A stretch of DNA of 64,000 bases, taken from NCBI GenBank assembly GCA_002384815.1, contig DGBN01000039.1:85811-149810 (forward strand), in the 5' to 3' direction. Of the stretch, positions 17,016-25,703 are shown in pieces (within the stretch, counting starts at the first letter, position 1; the number at the start of each line of letters is the position of its first letter). This DNA is from Oxalobacteraceae bacterium UBA4003 (GTDB lineage: Bacteria; Pseudomonadota; Gammaproteobacteria; Burkholderiales; Burkholderiaceae_D). The position numbers were made by a program, and so were the translations under genes. The notes beneath the pieces are model-generated. The model did not search any database. It was not told where the DNA came from and was given only the letters and a program-made list of their open reading frames with translations.

Positions 17016-19526
17016 ATGTCTGAAGCATCCTTCCCCCTATTTGCCGACCTTAACCTGAGCGAACCGCTGCTGCGCGTGCTGAAAGAGCTGGGTTACGAGG
17101 CGCCGTCGCCTATCCAGGCTGCTACGATTCCGCTGCTGCTGGATAACAAAGATGTGTTGGGGCAGGCGCAGACCGGTACCGGCAAAACGGCGGCTTTCGC
17201 GCTGCCCATCCTGTCACGCATCGATATCAAACAGACCACACCGCAGGCTTTGGTACTCGCGCCTACGCGTGAACTGGCGATCCAGGTGGCGGAGGCTTTT
17301 CAGCGTTATGCGTCGCATATCCCCGGTTTTCACGTGTTGCCGATTTATGGCGGGCAAAGCTATATGTCGCAATTAAGTGCCCTGCGTCGTGGTGTGCATG
17401 TGGTGGTCGGTACGCCGGGTCGCGTGATTGACCATCTGGAAAAAGGCTCGCTCGATCTGTCGAAGATCAAGACGATGGTGCTGGATGAGGCCGATGAGAT
17501 GTTGCGTATGGGCTTTATCGACGATGTGGAAACGATCCTGCAAAAAACGCCGGAATCGCGTCAGACCGCCTTGTTCTCGGCGACCATGCCTTCTGCGATC
17601 AAACGCATCGCCACCACCTACTTGCGCGATCCGGAGTTGATTACCGTCGCTGCCAAAACCGGCACTGCCGACAATATTCGCCAGCGTTACTGGCTGGTCA
17701 GCGGCATGCAGAAGCTCGAAGCGCTGACGCGTATCCTGGAAGCGGAAACTTTCGACGGCATGATCATCTTTGCGCGTACCAAATTGGGTACCGAAGAATT
17801 GGCGAGCAAATTGCAGGCACGTGGTTTCTCCGCGGCGGCGATCAATGGCGACATTCAACAGCAGCAACGCGAACGCACAATCCAGCAACTGAAGGATGGC
17901 AAGATCGACATTCTGGTCGCGACTGACGTTGCGGCACGCGGTCTGGACGTTGAACGCATCAGCCACGTCATTAACTACGATGTGCCGCACGATCCGGAAA
18001 GCTATACCCATCGCATCGGCCGTACCGGTCGCGCCGGTCGCAGTGGCGAGGCGATTCTGTTCATCGCACCACGTGAACGCAATCTGTTGAAAGCCATCGA
18101 GCGCGCCACGCGCCAGCCTATTTCGGTGCTGGAATTGCCTAGCGTTGAAGCGGTTAACGATGTGCGTATCTCCAGGTTCAAAGAACAGATTACAGAAACG
18201 ATCGCTGCCGGTGGGCTGGAAATTTTTCATTCGCTGATCGAAGACTACGAGCGTGAACACAATGTGCCTGCGGTGGAAATCGCTGCTGCACTCGCCAAAC
18301 TGGCGCGCGGCGATGTGCCGCTGCTGATCGATAAAAACAAACCAGCGCCGCGTGAATCATGGGGCAGCGACAAGCCTGTATCAGGTGGTCGTTTTGAACG
18401 TGCTGAACGATTTGAGCGCAATGAAAGACCAGAACGTTCGGAAAGATTTGAACGTCCTGAGCGCGCAGAACGCAGCGAACGTTCGGCCGCACCACGCAAG
18501 GAACGCGTCGCCCGTGCGCCGGATGAAGGCATGCAAACCTTCCGCATCGAAGTCGGCCACGCGCACGGCGTCAAACCAGGCAACATCGTCGGCGCGATTG
18601 CGAATGAAGCGAATCTCGATTCCAAATACATAGGCCGCATCGAAATCTACGACGATTACAGCACGCTCGATCTGCCGAACAGCTTGCCGTCCGACATGCT
18701 CGATCACCTGAAAAAAGTATGGGTCGCCGGTCAGCAATTGAATATCACTGCCGATGGTGAAGCTGCATTGTCTGCACCAGCAGCGCCAGCAGATAAATCT
18801 GTAAAAACGCCTGCATCTAAAAAAGCAGCGTTATCCGAACAAGTACCATTTTCCGACAGACCGGCGCGCAGCGATTTTGCCGCGCATTTTGACAAGCCTG
18901 CGCAGAAGGAATCCAGAGAGCGTCCGGCACGTGCAGAAGCTGCACCGGAAAAGTCGACTACAGCCGACGCATCGCCGTTGAAAAAAGTGCGCGAAGAAAT
19001 CGTCGCTGCTGCAACCGAAGTGCCGCCCAGTAAGGAGCGCATAGCCAAGAAAAAAGCCGGCACCGTCGATATGGAGCCGTTCCGCATCGAGATCGGTCAT
19101 GCGCATGGCGTCAAGCCTGCCAATATCGTCGGCGCAATTGCCAATGAAGCAGGGCTGGAAGCGAAGTACATAGGCCGCATCGAGATTTTTGAAAAGCACA
19201 GCTTGCTGGATCTGCCTGCGGGCATGCCGGATGAAGTGTTTGAACAGCTCAGAACGGTTTCGATAGCGGGCCAGCCTTTGCGCATCAGCCATTCCGGCGT
19301 GCGTCCGGCGGAAGAAAAATCTATGGACAAGCGCGTCACGCTGGCCCCTCCCAGCAAGGGCGGCGACCGTCGCGTGGCTGACAAGGCGCGTGGCAAGAAG
19401 CCGGTATCGAAACGCGCTGCCGTCGCTAGCGGCAAATTCTTCGACGCATCACGTCCGGCCGCCAGGCCAGCGACCGGCCCTTCTGGCAAGCCAGTGATCC
19501 AGTTGCATCGCAAGGGTGCGAAGTAA
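17016..19526 (+). CDS. deaD: DEAD-box ATP-dependent RNA helicase with tandem DbpA-type RNA-binding domains
   Basis: The 836-residue protein has a helicase core at residues 1-380, with Q motif FADLNLSEPL...PSPIQ, Walker A AQTGTGKT (51-58), DEAD (157-160), SAT and HRIGRTGRAGR (about 332). CsdA/DeaD enzymes unwind RNA in ribosome assembly and cold growth. An unusual charged linker of F/P-ER repeats (about 456-490) follows. Two copies of the DbpA/CsdA RNA-binding domain then occur, at about 505-578 and 686-759, nearly identical over FRIE(V/I)GHAHGVKP. E. coli DeaD has one such domain and 629 residues. The gene is monocistronic and ends on a terminator. Confidence 0.9.
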   Translation: MSEASFPLFADLNLSEPLLRVLKELGYEAPSPIQAATIPLLLDNKDVLGQAQTGTGKTAAFALPILSRIDIKQTTPQALVLAPTRELAIQVAEAFQRYASHIPGFHVLPIYGGQSYMSQLSALRRGVHVVVGTPGRVIDHLEKGSLDLSKIKTMVLDEADEMLRMGFIDDVETILQKTPESRQTALFSATMPSAIKRIATTYLRDPELITVAAKTGTADNIRQRYWLVSGMQKLEALTRILEAETFDGMIIFARTKLGTEELASKLQARGFSAAAINGDIQQQQRERTIQQLKDGKIDILVATDVAARGLDVERISHVINYDVPHDPESYTHRIGRTGRAGRSGEAILFIAPRERNLLKAIERATRQPISVLELPSVEAVNDVRISRFKEQITETIAAGGLEIFHSLIEDYEREHNVPAVEIAAALAKLARGDVPLLIDKNKPAPRESWGSDKPVSGGRFERAERFERNERPERSERFERPERAERSERSAAPRKERVARAPDEGMQTFRIEVGHAHGVKPGNIVGAIANEANLDSKYIGRIEIYDDYSTLDLPNSLPSDMLDHLKKVWVAGQQLNITADGEAALSAPAAPADKSVKTPASKKAALSEQVPFSDRPARSDFAAHFDKPAQKESRERPARAEAAPEKSTTADASPLKKVREEIVAAATEVPPSKERIAKKKAGTVDMEPFRIEIGHAHGVKPANIVGAIANEAGLEAKYIGRIEIFEKHSLLDLPAGMPDEVFEQLRTVSIAGQPLRISHSGVRPAEEKSMDKRVTLAPPSKGGDRRVADKARGKKPVSKRAAVASGKFFDASRPAARPATGPSGKPVIQLHRKGAK

Positions 19527-19566
19527 GTACCGGCATCTGCTTTGATTGGGTGCTTGGAAGTTAAAT

Positions 19567-19600
19567 AAAAAGAGGGCGAAATTTTCGCCCTCTTTTTTTT
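19567..19600 (+). terminator. Rho-independent terminator of the helicase gene
   Basis: An AGAGGGCGAAA/TTTCGCCCTCT stem is followed by eight T and preceded by A-rich sequence. It lies about 40 bp after the deaD-like stop. Confidence 0.9.
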
Positions 19601-19744
19601 CGTCTGCGACAAGGATGGCGGTTTGTAACAAGTCCGGACTGCTCGCAGATACCAAAACAGCATTCTGATACAAGTGCATATCGCGCATGCCTTCCATAAT
19701 CACGTCATGGATTTCTTTCGGATGATGAGCTGATGAGGTATCGC

Positions 19745-20002
19745 ATGTATTTGATGTCTATCGCGGCAGGTGTGCTGGTCGGTATTATTTATGCTTTGAT
19801 TCATGTACGTTCGCCTGCGCCACCGGCGATTGCCCTGTTAGGGCTGCTGGGCATGCTGGTCGGCGAACAACTGGTGCCGATCGCGGGTCGTGTGATCAAG
19901 GGTGAGCCGGTGCTGTCCTGGTTTTGCAGCGAGTGCGCACCGAAAATTACCGGTGTTGAATCCGTACCGAAAAGCAAGAATCCCCGCGCGCCTGATGCCT
20001 GA
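19745..20002 (+). CDS. XapX domain membrane protein (DUF1427)
   Basis: This small protein of 85 residues has two hydrophobic helices and the XapX core IYALIHVRSPAPPAIALLGLLGMLVGEQ. Its function is unknown. XapX proteins are usually encoded next to amidohydrolases or isochorismatases, as here, where it precedes an amidohydrolase by 35 bp. I favour ATG 19745 because GAGG lies 6 bp before it; ATG 19733 is in frame and would add four residues. The cysteines in SWFCSEC near the C-terminus might bind metal. Confidence 0.8.
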   Translation: MYLMSIAAGVLVGIIYALIHVRSPAPPAIALLGLLGMLVGEQLVPIAGRVIKGEPVLSWFCSECAPKITGVESVPKSKNPRAPDA

Positions 20003-20037
20003 GCGATCGCGCTCCTCCACCTGAAGGATTTCTCCTC

Positions 20038-22041
20038 ATGAACAACAATCGTAGAACAGTCCTTAAATCCGTTGCCTCAGGCGCGGCGCTGGCAACCTTG
20101 GGGGCGATGTCTTCCAGCTCGAATGCGGTTGCTGCCAGCGTTACAAGTGCAACATCCAGTGCAGGTGCCAAAGCAGCAGGCTCAAGCTCATCGCCGACAC
20201 TGATTCTGCTCAACGGTCGCTTTCATACTGTCGATAAAAGCAAACCGACTGCTACCGCCGTAGTGATTAAGGATGGCAAGTTCCTCGCGGTCGGTGATGC
20301 AGAAGATGTGATGCGTCATCGCACACCTGATAGTCAGATCATCGATCTGAATGGTCGCACCGTGATCCCGGGTTTGAACGACTCGCACATCCATTTGATA
20401 CGCGGTGGCCTTAACTACAATCTTGAGTTACGTTGGGAAGGCGTGCCATCAGTAGCGGATGCCTTGCGCATGCTGAAGGAGCAAGCTTTGCGCACGCCGA
20501 ATCCCCAATGGGTGCGCGTGGTCGGAGGCTGGACAGAATTCCAGTTCGCTGAAAAGCGCATGCCTACGCTGGAAGAGATCAATGCAGCAGCACCGGATAC
20601 GCCGGTGTTCGTTTTGCATCTCTACGACAGAGCCCTGCTGAATCGCGCTGCCTTGCGCGCAGTTGGTTATACCAAGGACACGCCGAATCCGCCGGGTGGT
20701 GAAATTCAGCGCGATGCGGCTGGCAATCCAACCGGCATGTTGATCGCCAAACCGAATGCGCTGATTCTGTATGCAACGCTGGCTAAAGGGCCGACCTTGC
20801 CGCGCGAGTTGCAGGTCAATTCCACACGCCAGTTTATGCGCGAATTGAATCGTCTTGGTGTGACCAGCACCATCGATGCCGGTGGCGGCTTCCAGAATTA
20901 TCCTGAGGATTACGCCATCATCGACCAGTTGGCGCGCGAGCAGCAACTGACTGTACGTGTTGCCTACAATCTGTTCACGCAGAACAAGGGTCAGGAACTG
21001 GAAGACTTCCAGAAATGGAGCAAGATGGTCAAGCCGGGCCAGGGCGATGATTTTTATAGACACAACGGCGCGGGCGAAATGCTGGTGTTTTCGGCCGCTG
21101 ACTTTGAAGATTTTCTGGAGCCGCGCCCCGATCTGCCGCCGGGCATGGAAGCTGAACTGGAGCGCGTGGTGCGCCATCTGGTTTCACAACGCTGGCCTTT
21201 CCGCCTACATGCGACTTATGACGAATCGATCAGCCGCATGCTGGACGTGTTCGAGAAGGTCAATCGCGATATTCCATTCGATGGTTTGCGCTGGATGTTC
21301 GATCATGCGGAAACCATCACGCCGCGCAATATCGATAGAGTGCGCGCGCTCGGCGGCGGCATTGCGATTCAACATCGTATGGCCTTCCAGGGTGAATATT
21401 TTGTCGAGCGTTACGGCACCGAAGCGGCAGCCAACACGCCGCCTATCAAGCGCATGCTGAACGCAGGTATTCCTGTCGGTGGCGGCACCGATGCAACGCG
21501 TGTTGCCAGTTACAACCCGTGGACTGCGCTGTATTGGCTGGTATCCGGTCGCACAGTTGGCGGCATGAAAATTTATGATTCCAGCGCACAGTTGTCGCGC
21601 GATACCGCACTTGAATTGTGGACCAATGGCAGCGCGTGGTTCTCCAGCGAGCAAGGTAAAAAAGGTCGGATACAGGAAGGCCAGTTAGCCGATCTCGCCG
21701 TATTGTCGGCAGACTTTTTCACGATCAAGGAAGACGCCATCAAATCGCTGGAATCGGTACTCACGATAGTCGGCGGCAAGATCGTGTTTGGCGCGGATGA
21801 ATTCAGCAAGATTGCACCGCCGCCGATACCAGTGTTGCCGGATTGGTCGCCAGTCAAAACCGTGCCGGGTCATTACCGCCAAGTCGCTACCAATAAACAA
21901 TTGGCTGCGTTGCCGCACCAATGCGCAGGCGCTTGCGGCGTGCACATGCATGCGCATGATGTCGCGCGCAAATCGACAGTTCCGGTGACAAGTCATACCG
22001 GTTTCTGGGGTGCGCTCGGTTGCAGTTGTTTTGCGTTCTGA
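20038..22041 (+). CDS. Tat-exported amidohydrolase family 3 (YtcJ-like)
   Basis: The 667-residue protein begins with a twin-arginine signal (NNRRTVLKSVASGAA) and an Ala/Ser-rich stretch, so it is probably folded before export. The body is an amidohydrolase-3 barrel. The metal motif HIHL appears in GLNDSHIHLIRGG, later metal ligands appear in HATYD and FDHAE, and the catalytic Asp in GGGTDATRV. A conserved ...LADLAVLSADFFTI region closes the composite domain. The substrate is unknown. It is the second gene of the XapX-amidohydrolase-DoxX-MFS run. The last 60 residues contain clustered His and Cys (HQCAGACGVHMHAHD) and may bind an additional metal. Confidence 0.83.
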   Translation: MNNNRRTVLKSVASGAALATLGAMSSSSNAVAASVTSATSSAGAKAAGSSSSPTLILLNGRFHTVDKSKPTATAVVIKDGKFLAVGDAEDVMRHRTPDSQIIDLNGRTVIPGLNDSHIHLIRGGLNYNLELRWEGVPSVADALRMLKEQALRTPNPQWVRVVGGWTEFQFAEKRMPTLEEINAAAPDTPVFVLHLYDRALLNRAALRAVGYTKDTPNPPGGEIQRDAAGNPTGMLIAKPNALILYATLAKGPTLPRELQVNSTRQFMRELNRLGVTSTIDAGGGFQNYPEDYAIIDQLAREQQLTVRVAYNLFTQNKGQELEDFQKWSKMVKPGQGDDFYRHNGAGEMLVFSAADFEDFLEPRPDLPPGMEAELERVVRHLVSQRWPFRLHATYDESISRMLDVFEKVNRDIPFDGLRWMFDHAETITPRNIDRVRALGGGIAIQHRMAFQGEYFVERYGTEAAANTPPIKRMLNAGIPVGGGTDATRVASYNPWTALYWLVSGRTVGGMKIYDSSAQLSRDTALELWTNGSAWFSSEQGKKGRIQEGQLADLAVLSADFFTIKEDAIKSLESVLTIVGGKIVFGADEFSKIAPPPIPVLPDWSPVKTVPGHYRQVATNKQLAALPHQCAGACGVHMHAHDVARKSTVPVTSHTGFWGALGCSCFAF

Positions 22042-22045
22042 TCGG

Positions 22046-22465
22046 ATGAAAAATTTCCTGATCAGATTCAATACGCCGCAGGTCGATATCGGCCTGCTGT
22101 TTCTACGCGTCAGCGGTGCCTTCATGCTCTTGCACGTACATGGCTGGCCAAAGATTGTTCATTACAGTCATGAGTTGACAGTGATCGAAGATCCCTTCGG
22201 CTTGGGCGCGCAGTTTTCGTTGCTGGCCGCGATCTTTGCAGAAGTGCTTTGTCCCGTATTGATTGCCCTAGGTTTGCTGGCGCGCTTCGCCAGCCTTCCT
22301 GTGCTTGCAGTGTTGCTGGTGTCTATGTTCATCGTACATCCGCAATGGTCGATAGCGGAAGGACAGTTCGGCTGGTTGCTGATGGTGATTTTTGGCGCGA
22401 TTGCTTTTTGCGGTCCCGGCAAGTATTCGCTGGCTTCAGCAATCGGACGCAAGGAATTGTCATGA
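22046..22465 (+). CDS. DoxX family membrane protein
   Basis: The 139-residue inner-membrane protein has four hydrophobic helices and the DoxX features GLLFLRVSGAFMLLHVHGWPKI and AEVLCPVLIALGLLARFAS. DoxX-like proteins are quinol-oxidase-subunit-like proteins often placed beside oxidoreductases or hydrolases; no reaction is established for this one. ATG 22046 is 4 bp after the amidohydrolase stop; a longer in-frame start lies inside that gene. It overlaps the next gene by ATGA, indicating translational coupling. Confidence 0.8.
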   Translation: MKNFLIRFNTPQVDIGLLFLRVSGAFMLLHVHGWPKIVHYSHELTVIEDPFGLGAQFSLLAAIFAEVLCPVLIALGLLARFASLPVLAVLLVSMFIVHPQWSIAEGQFGWLLMVIFGAIAFCGPGKYSLASAIGRKELS

Positions 22466-24060
22466 GCGCCGCCGTCGGCAAGACAGCAAGCACGACTTCT
22501 TCCTGGAGTCCGCTGCAGAATAAATTATTCCGCGCGTTGTGGCTGGCGACGGTGGCATCGAATATTGGCACCTGGATGCACGATGTAGGTGCGGGCTGGA
22601 TGATGACCTCACTCAGTTCCGATCCCTTCATGGTGGCTTTGGTGCAAGCCGCGACCAGCTTGCCCATGTTTTTGTTTGCGCTGCCATCCGGTGTGCTGGC
22701 CGATATCGTTGACCGTCGAAAATATCTGCTGTTCGCACAAATCTGGATGTTGCTGACCGCTGCTGCGCTTAGTGGATTTGCATTCGCTGGCATGGTGACA
22801 CCGGAAATTCTGCTGGGCGCGACTTTTTTCCTCGGCGTAGGCGCAGCAATGGCAGCGCCACCGTTCCAGGCCATTGTTCCTGAACTGGTGCCGAAAGAAG
22901 ATCTGGCGGCAGCGGTCGCATTGAACTCACTCGGTATCAATATCAGCCGCGCCATAGGGCCGGCGCTGGCTGGTCTGATCCTGTCCTTTGCCGGGCCTGC
23001 CGTGGTCTTCTTGCTGAATGCATTGTCGGTACTCGGCGTGGTCGCGGTGCTGTATTTCTGGAAATCGACACCGCGTGTGCAACGTTTACCTGCTGAACAT
23101 TTTCTGCCTGCGGTGCGTGCCGGCTTGCGCTATGTGCATGCTGCGCCGGTTTTACGTGTGGTGCTGATACGTGCGGTGGCGTTCTTCACTTTCGGTAGTG
23201 CGGCGTGGGCATTGTTGCCTTTGGTGGCGCGCAATGAACTCGGCCTCGGCGCTGGCGGTTACGGAATGTTGCTGGCGTGTATCGGTGTCGGAGCGGTGAC
23301 GGGCGCAGTGTTATTGCCACGCTTGCGCAAACGTTTTTCGACCGACGGTCTGGCGATAGGCGCGACCTTGATGTTTGCGGTATCGATGCTGGTGCTGGCG
23401 ATGTTGAAAGATGCCGTATTACTCGGAGTAGTTTTATTGTTCTCCGGCTTTGCGTGGATCGCGATGCTGTCGATACTCAATGTCGGTGCGCAACGCAGTT
23501 CAGCCGGTTGGGTCAAGGCGCGTGCACTGGCGGTTTATCTGGTGGTGTTCTTTGGCGCGATGGCGGTTGGCAGTGCAATCTGGGGTCAGACCGCTGGCAA
23601 GTTCGGTACGCCGACGGCGTTGATCATTGCGGCTATCGGCATGGTTTTGTCCTGCGCTACCGCATTGCGCTGGAAGCTGGATTTGTCGCCGGATTTGAAC
23701 CTCACGCCGTCTGCGCATCTGGCAGCACATCAGATCGCCGACGAACCGGCGCATGATTCCGGCCCGGTAATGATCACCGTCGAATATCGCATTGCGGCTG
23801 AAAACGCTGAGCAATTCAAAATCGCGATTCAGGCGATGCGCCATGTGCGCCGACGTGGTGGCGCGCTGACCTGGGGCATCTTTGAAGACGTTACCGAACC
23901 TGGCCGCTACATCGAAACCTTTGTTGTCGAATCGTGGCTGGAACACTTGCGCCAGCACGATCGTTTTACTGAAAACGACAAGGCCATCACCTTGCGTGCA
24001 CACAGTTTTCATATCGGGCCGGACGCGCCGCGCGCAGAGCACTTCATTGCCCCCGCATGA
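22462..24060 (+). CDS. MFS_3 family exporter with C-terminal monooxygenase-like domain
   Basis: The 532-residue protein has an MFS part of twelve helices at about 1-405, with RALWLATVASNIGTWMHDVGAGWMMT at the start and ADIVDRRKYLLFAQ in the loop between helices 2 and 3. A soluble C-terminal domain of about 95 residues follows (VMITVEYRIAAENAEQFKIAIQAMRHVRRRGGALTWGIF shortened here to its ends, VMITVEYR and GGALTWGIF). This resembles the ABM-like tail of the MFS_3/EntS-type family. Family members export siderophores and other small molecules. Start 22462 overlaps the DoxX stop. A frame opening at 22249 would run inside doxX. Confidence 0.82.
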   Translation: MSAAVGKTASTTSSWSPLQNKLFRALWLATVASNIGTWMHDVGAGWMMTSLSSDPFMVALVQAATSLPMFLFALPSGVLADIVDRRKYLLFAQIWMLLTAAALSGFAFAGMVTPEILLGATFFLGVGAAMAAPPFQAIVPELVPKEDLAAAVALNSLGINISRAIGPALAGLILSFAGPAVVFLLNALSVLGVVAVLYFWKSTPRVQRLPAEHFLPAVRAGLRYVHAAPVLRVVLIRAVAFFTFGSAAWALLPLVARNELGLGAGGYGMLLACIGVGAVTGAVLLPRLRKRFSTDGLAIGATLMFAVSMLVLAMLKDAVLLGVVLLFSGFAWIAMLSILNVGAQRSSAGWVKARALAVYLVVFFGAMAVGSAIWGQTAGKFGTPTALIIAAIGMVLSCATALRWKLDLSPDLNLTPSAHLAAHQIADEPAHDSGPVMITVEYRIAAENAEQFKIAIQAMRHVRRRGGALTWGIFEDVTEPGRYIETFVVESWLEHLRQHDRFTENDKAITLRAHSFHIGPDAPRAEHFIAPA

Positions 24061-24158
24061 GAAGACCGAATCAACGCTGACTTGCTGGGCTTTTTTCAGG
24101 CCTGATTTTCGATAACGCTTGCAGAAATGTGTAAGCTTTTTAACCTACGGAGTAGAAC

Positions 24159-24851
24159 ATGAGCAATCAAAAACTGGAAGTACTGACCCCAAGCAACTCG
24201 CAATTGATCTTCATCGATCATCAACCGCAGATGGCTTTCGGTGTGCAATCTATCGATAGACAAACGCTGAAGAACAATACTGTGGCTTTGGCCAAGGCTG
24301 GCAAGGTTTTCAATATTCCAACCATCATCACGACCGTGGAAACCGAAAGTTTTTCCGGTCATACCTACCCAGAATTGCTGGATGTTTTTCCGGGACAAAA
24401 AATTCTGGAACGCACGTCGATGAATTCCTGGGATGACCAGAAAGTCCGTGATGCATTGAAGGCAAACGGTCGCAAGAAAGTCGTCGTCGCCGGCCTGTGG
24501 ACAGAAGTCTGCAACAACAGCTTTGCGCTGTGCGCGATGCTGGAAGGCGATTACGAAATCTATATGGTGGCAGATGCATCCGGTGGTACATCGTTGATGG
24601 CACATGATCTGGCAATGCAGCGCATGATCCAGGCTGGTGTGGTGCCGGTCACCTGGCAGCAAGTCATGCTGGAATGGCAGCGCGACTGGGCCAACCATGC
24701 AACTTATGATGCAGTCACCAGCATCGTCAAGGAACACTCGGGCGCGTACGGCATGGGCATCGACTATGCAGTGACGATGGTGCACAAGGGTCAGACGCGC
24801 TCGGTCGGCACGCACGAAACACTGGCGCCTGTCGCGGCCCAGGTACGCTGA
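24159..24851 (+). CDS. Isochorismatase family cysteine hydrolase (YcaC-like)
   Basis: The 230-residue protein has the isochorismatase-like catalytic triad. Asp20 lies in LIFIDHQPQMAF, a Lys in GRKKVVVAGL (about 106), and Cys near residue 117 in GLWTEVCNNSFALCA. The residue pattern and length match YcaC-like hydrolases, which act on small amides or N-substituted compounds; the substrate is unknown. It has its own ACGGAG ribosome binding site and a 98-bp gap after the MFS gene. A 12-bp hairpin immediately follows it. Confidence 0.87.
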   Translation: MSNQKLEVLTPSNSQLIFIDHQPQMAFGVQSIDRQTLKNNTVALAKAGKVFNIPTIITTVETESFSGHTYPELLDVFPGQKILERTSMNSWDDQKVRDALKANGRKKVVVAGLWTEVCNNSFALCAMLEGDYEIYMVADASGGTSLMAHDLAMQRMIQAGVVPVTWQQVMLEWQRDWANHATYDAVTSIVKEHSGAYGMGIDYAVTMVHKGQTRSVGTHETLAPVAAQVR

Positions 24852-24859
24852 TCAAGCAG

Positions 24860-24891
24860 ATACGCTGCTGACTATTTTTTCAGCAGCGTAT
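24860..24891. terminator. Perfect 12-bp hairpin between the isochorismatase-like and alpha/beta-hydrolase genes
   Basis: The arms are 24860-24871 and 24880-24891, with an 8-nt T-rich loop. There is no T-run after the stem, so it may be a weak terminator or a processing/translation-control hairpin. It ends 5 nt before the next ATG (24897). Confidence 0.6.
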
Positions 24892-24896
24892 TCCGG

Positions 24897-25679
24897 ATGA
24901 GCAAGACCGTTTTATTTATACATGACGCATGGTTGACTCCCGCTGCATGGGATCGCTTTGCCGGTCGCTACACTGCCTGCGGCTATACATGTACGGCACC
25001 AGCCTGGCCCTTGCTGGGCCAGCCGCTTGCGCGTTTACAGCCAGCGCCGTCGGCCGCGCTGGCGAGCTTGCGCATTAGCGATATTCTCGCTCACTACGAA
25101 AAATTGATACACGCCCATTCCGCGCCACCCTTGCTGGTGGGGCACGGCTTTGGCGGGCTGTTTGTACAAATGCTGCTGGACCGTGGACTGGGTACGGCGG
25201 GTATTGCGATTGCACCGGCGTCGCCTTACGGCCTGTTTCCCGGCTGGTTTGCACTGTGCCGCATAGCTCCCATGCTGCTGCCATGGCGTAATGCAGTGCG
25301 CCTGATGCCGTTGACATATCTGCAGTTCAAAAGTGCTCTCGCACAGACCTTGACGCCGACTGAAGCGCAGGCGGCATATCGCGCGCATGTGATTGCGACG
25401 CCGGCAGGAATTTTTCGGCAGGCTGCGCTGGGCATCGACAATCAAGTAGACTTCCGTAACGATTACCGCCCGCCCTTGCTGTTCATCGCGGCGCAGCAGG
25501 ATCGTATGATGAAAATGGCGAGGGTTGCTTCCTGCTATAAGCGGCATCGCGCTTCGACCGCGGTTACCGATTTCATGTGCTTTCCCGGACGCAGTCATTG
25601 GCTGATCAATGAAACGGGTTGGGAAGAAGTGGCCGATGCCGGTATTGAATGGTCGCAAATCCAATCCGGACGGTTTTGA
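24897..25679 (+). CDS. Alpha/beta-hydrolase fold protein lacking the nucleophile serine
   Basis: The 260-residue protein has the alpha/beta hydrolase outline. It has an N-terminal strand VLFIHDAW, the nucleophile-elbow region LLVGHGFGGLFVQMLLDRG, and a late His in FPGRSHWLINE. The elbow should read GHSFGG, but residue 84 is Gly, so the usual G-x-S-x-G motif is broken. Unless another residue serves, it would not act as an esterase; a binding or structural role is possible. It has a poor ribosome binding site and begins 5 nt after a strong hairpin. It is followed closely by the sensor kinase gene. Confidence 0.7.
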   Translation: MSKTVLFIHDAWLTPAAWDRFAGRYTACGYTCTAPAWPLLGQPLARLQPAPSAALASLRISDILAHYEKLIHAHSAPPLLVGHGFGGLFVQMLLDRGLGTAGIAIAPASPYGLFPGWFALCRIAPMLLPWRNAVRLMPLTYLQFKSALAQTLTPTEAQAAYRAHVIATPAGIFRQAALGIDNQVDFRNDYRPPLLFIAAQQDRMMKMARVASCYKRHRASTAVTDFMCFPGRSHWLINETGWEEVADAGIEWSQIQSGRF

Positions 25680-25703
25680 TTCTATGCAGGAAAATGAAAT
25701 TCG

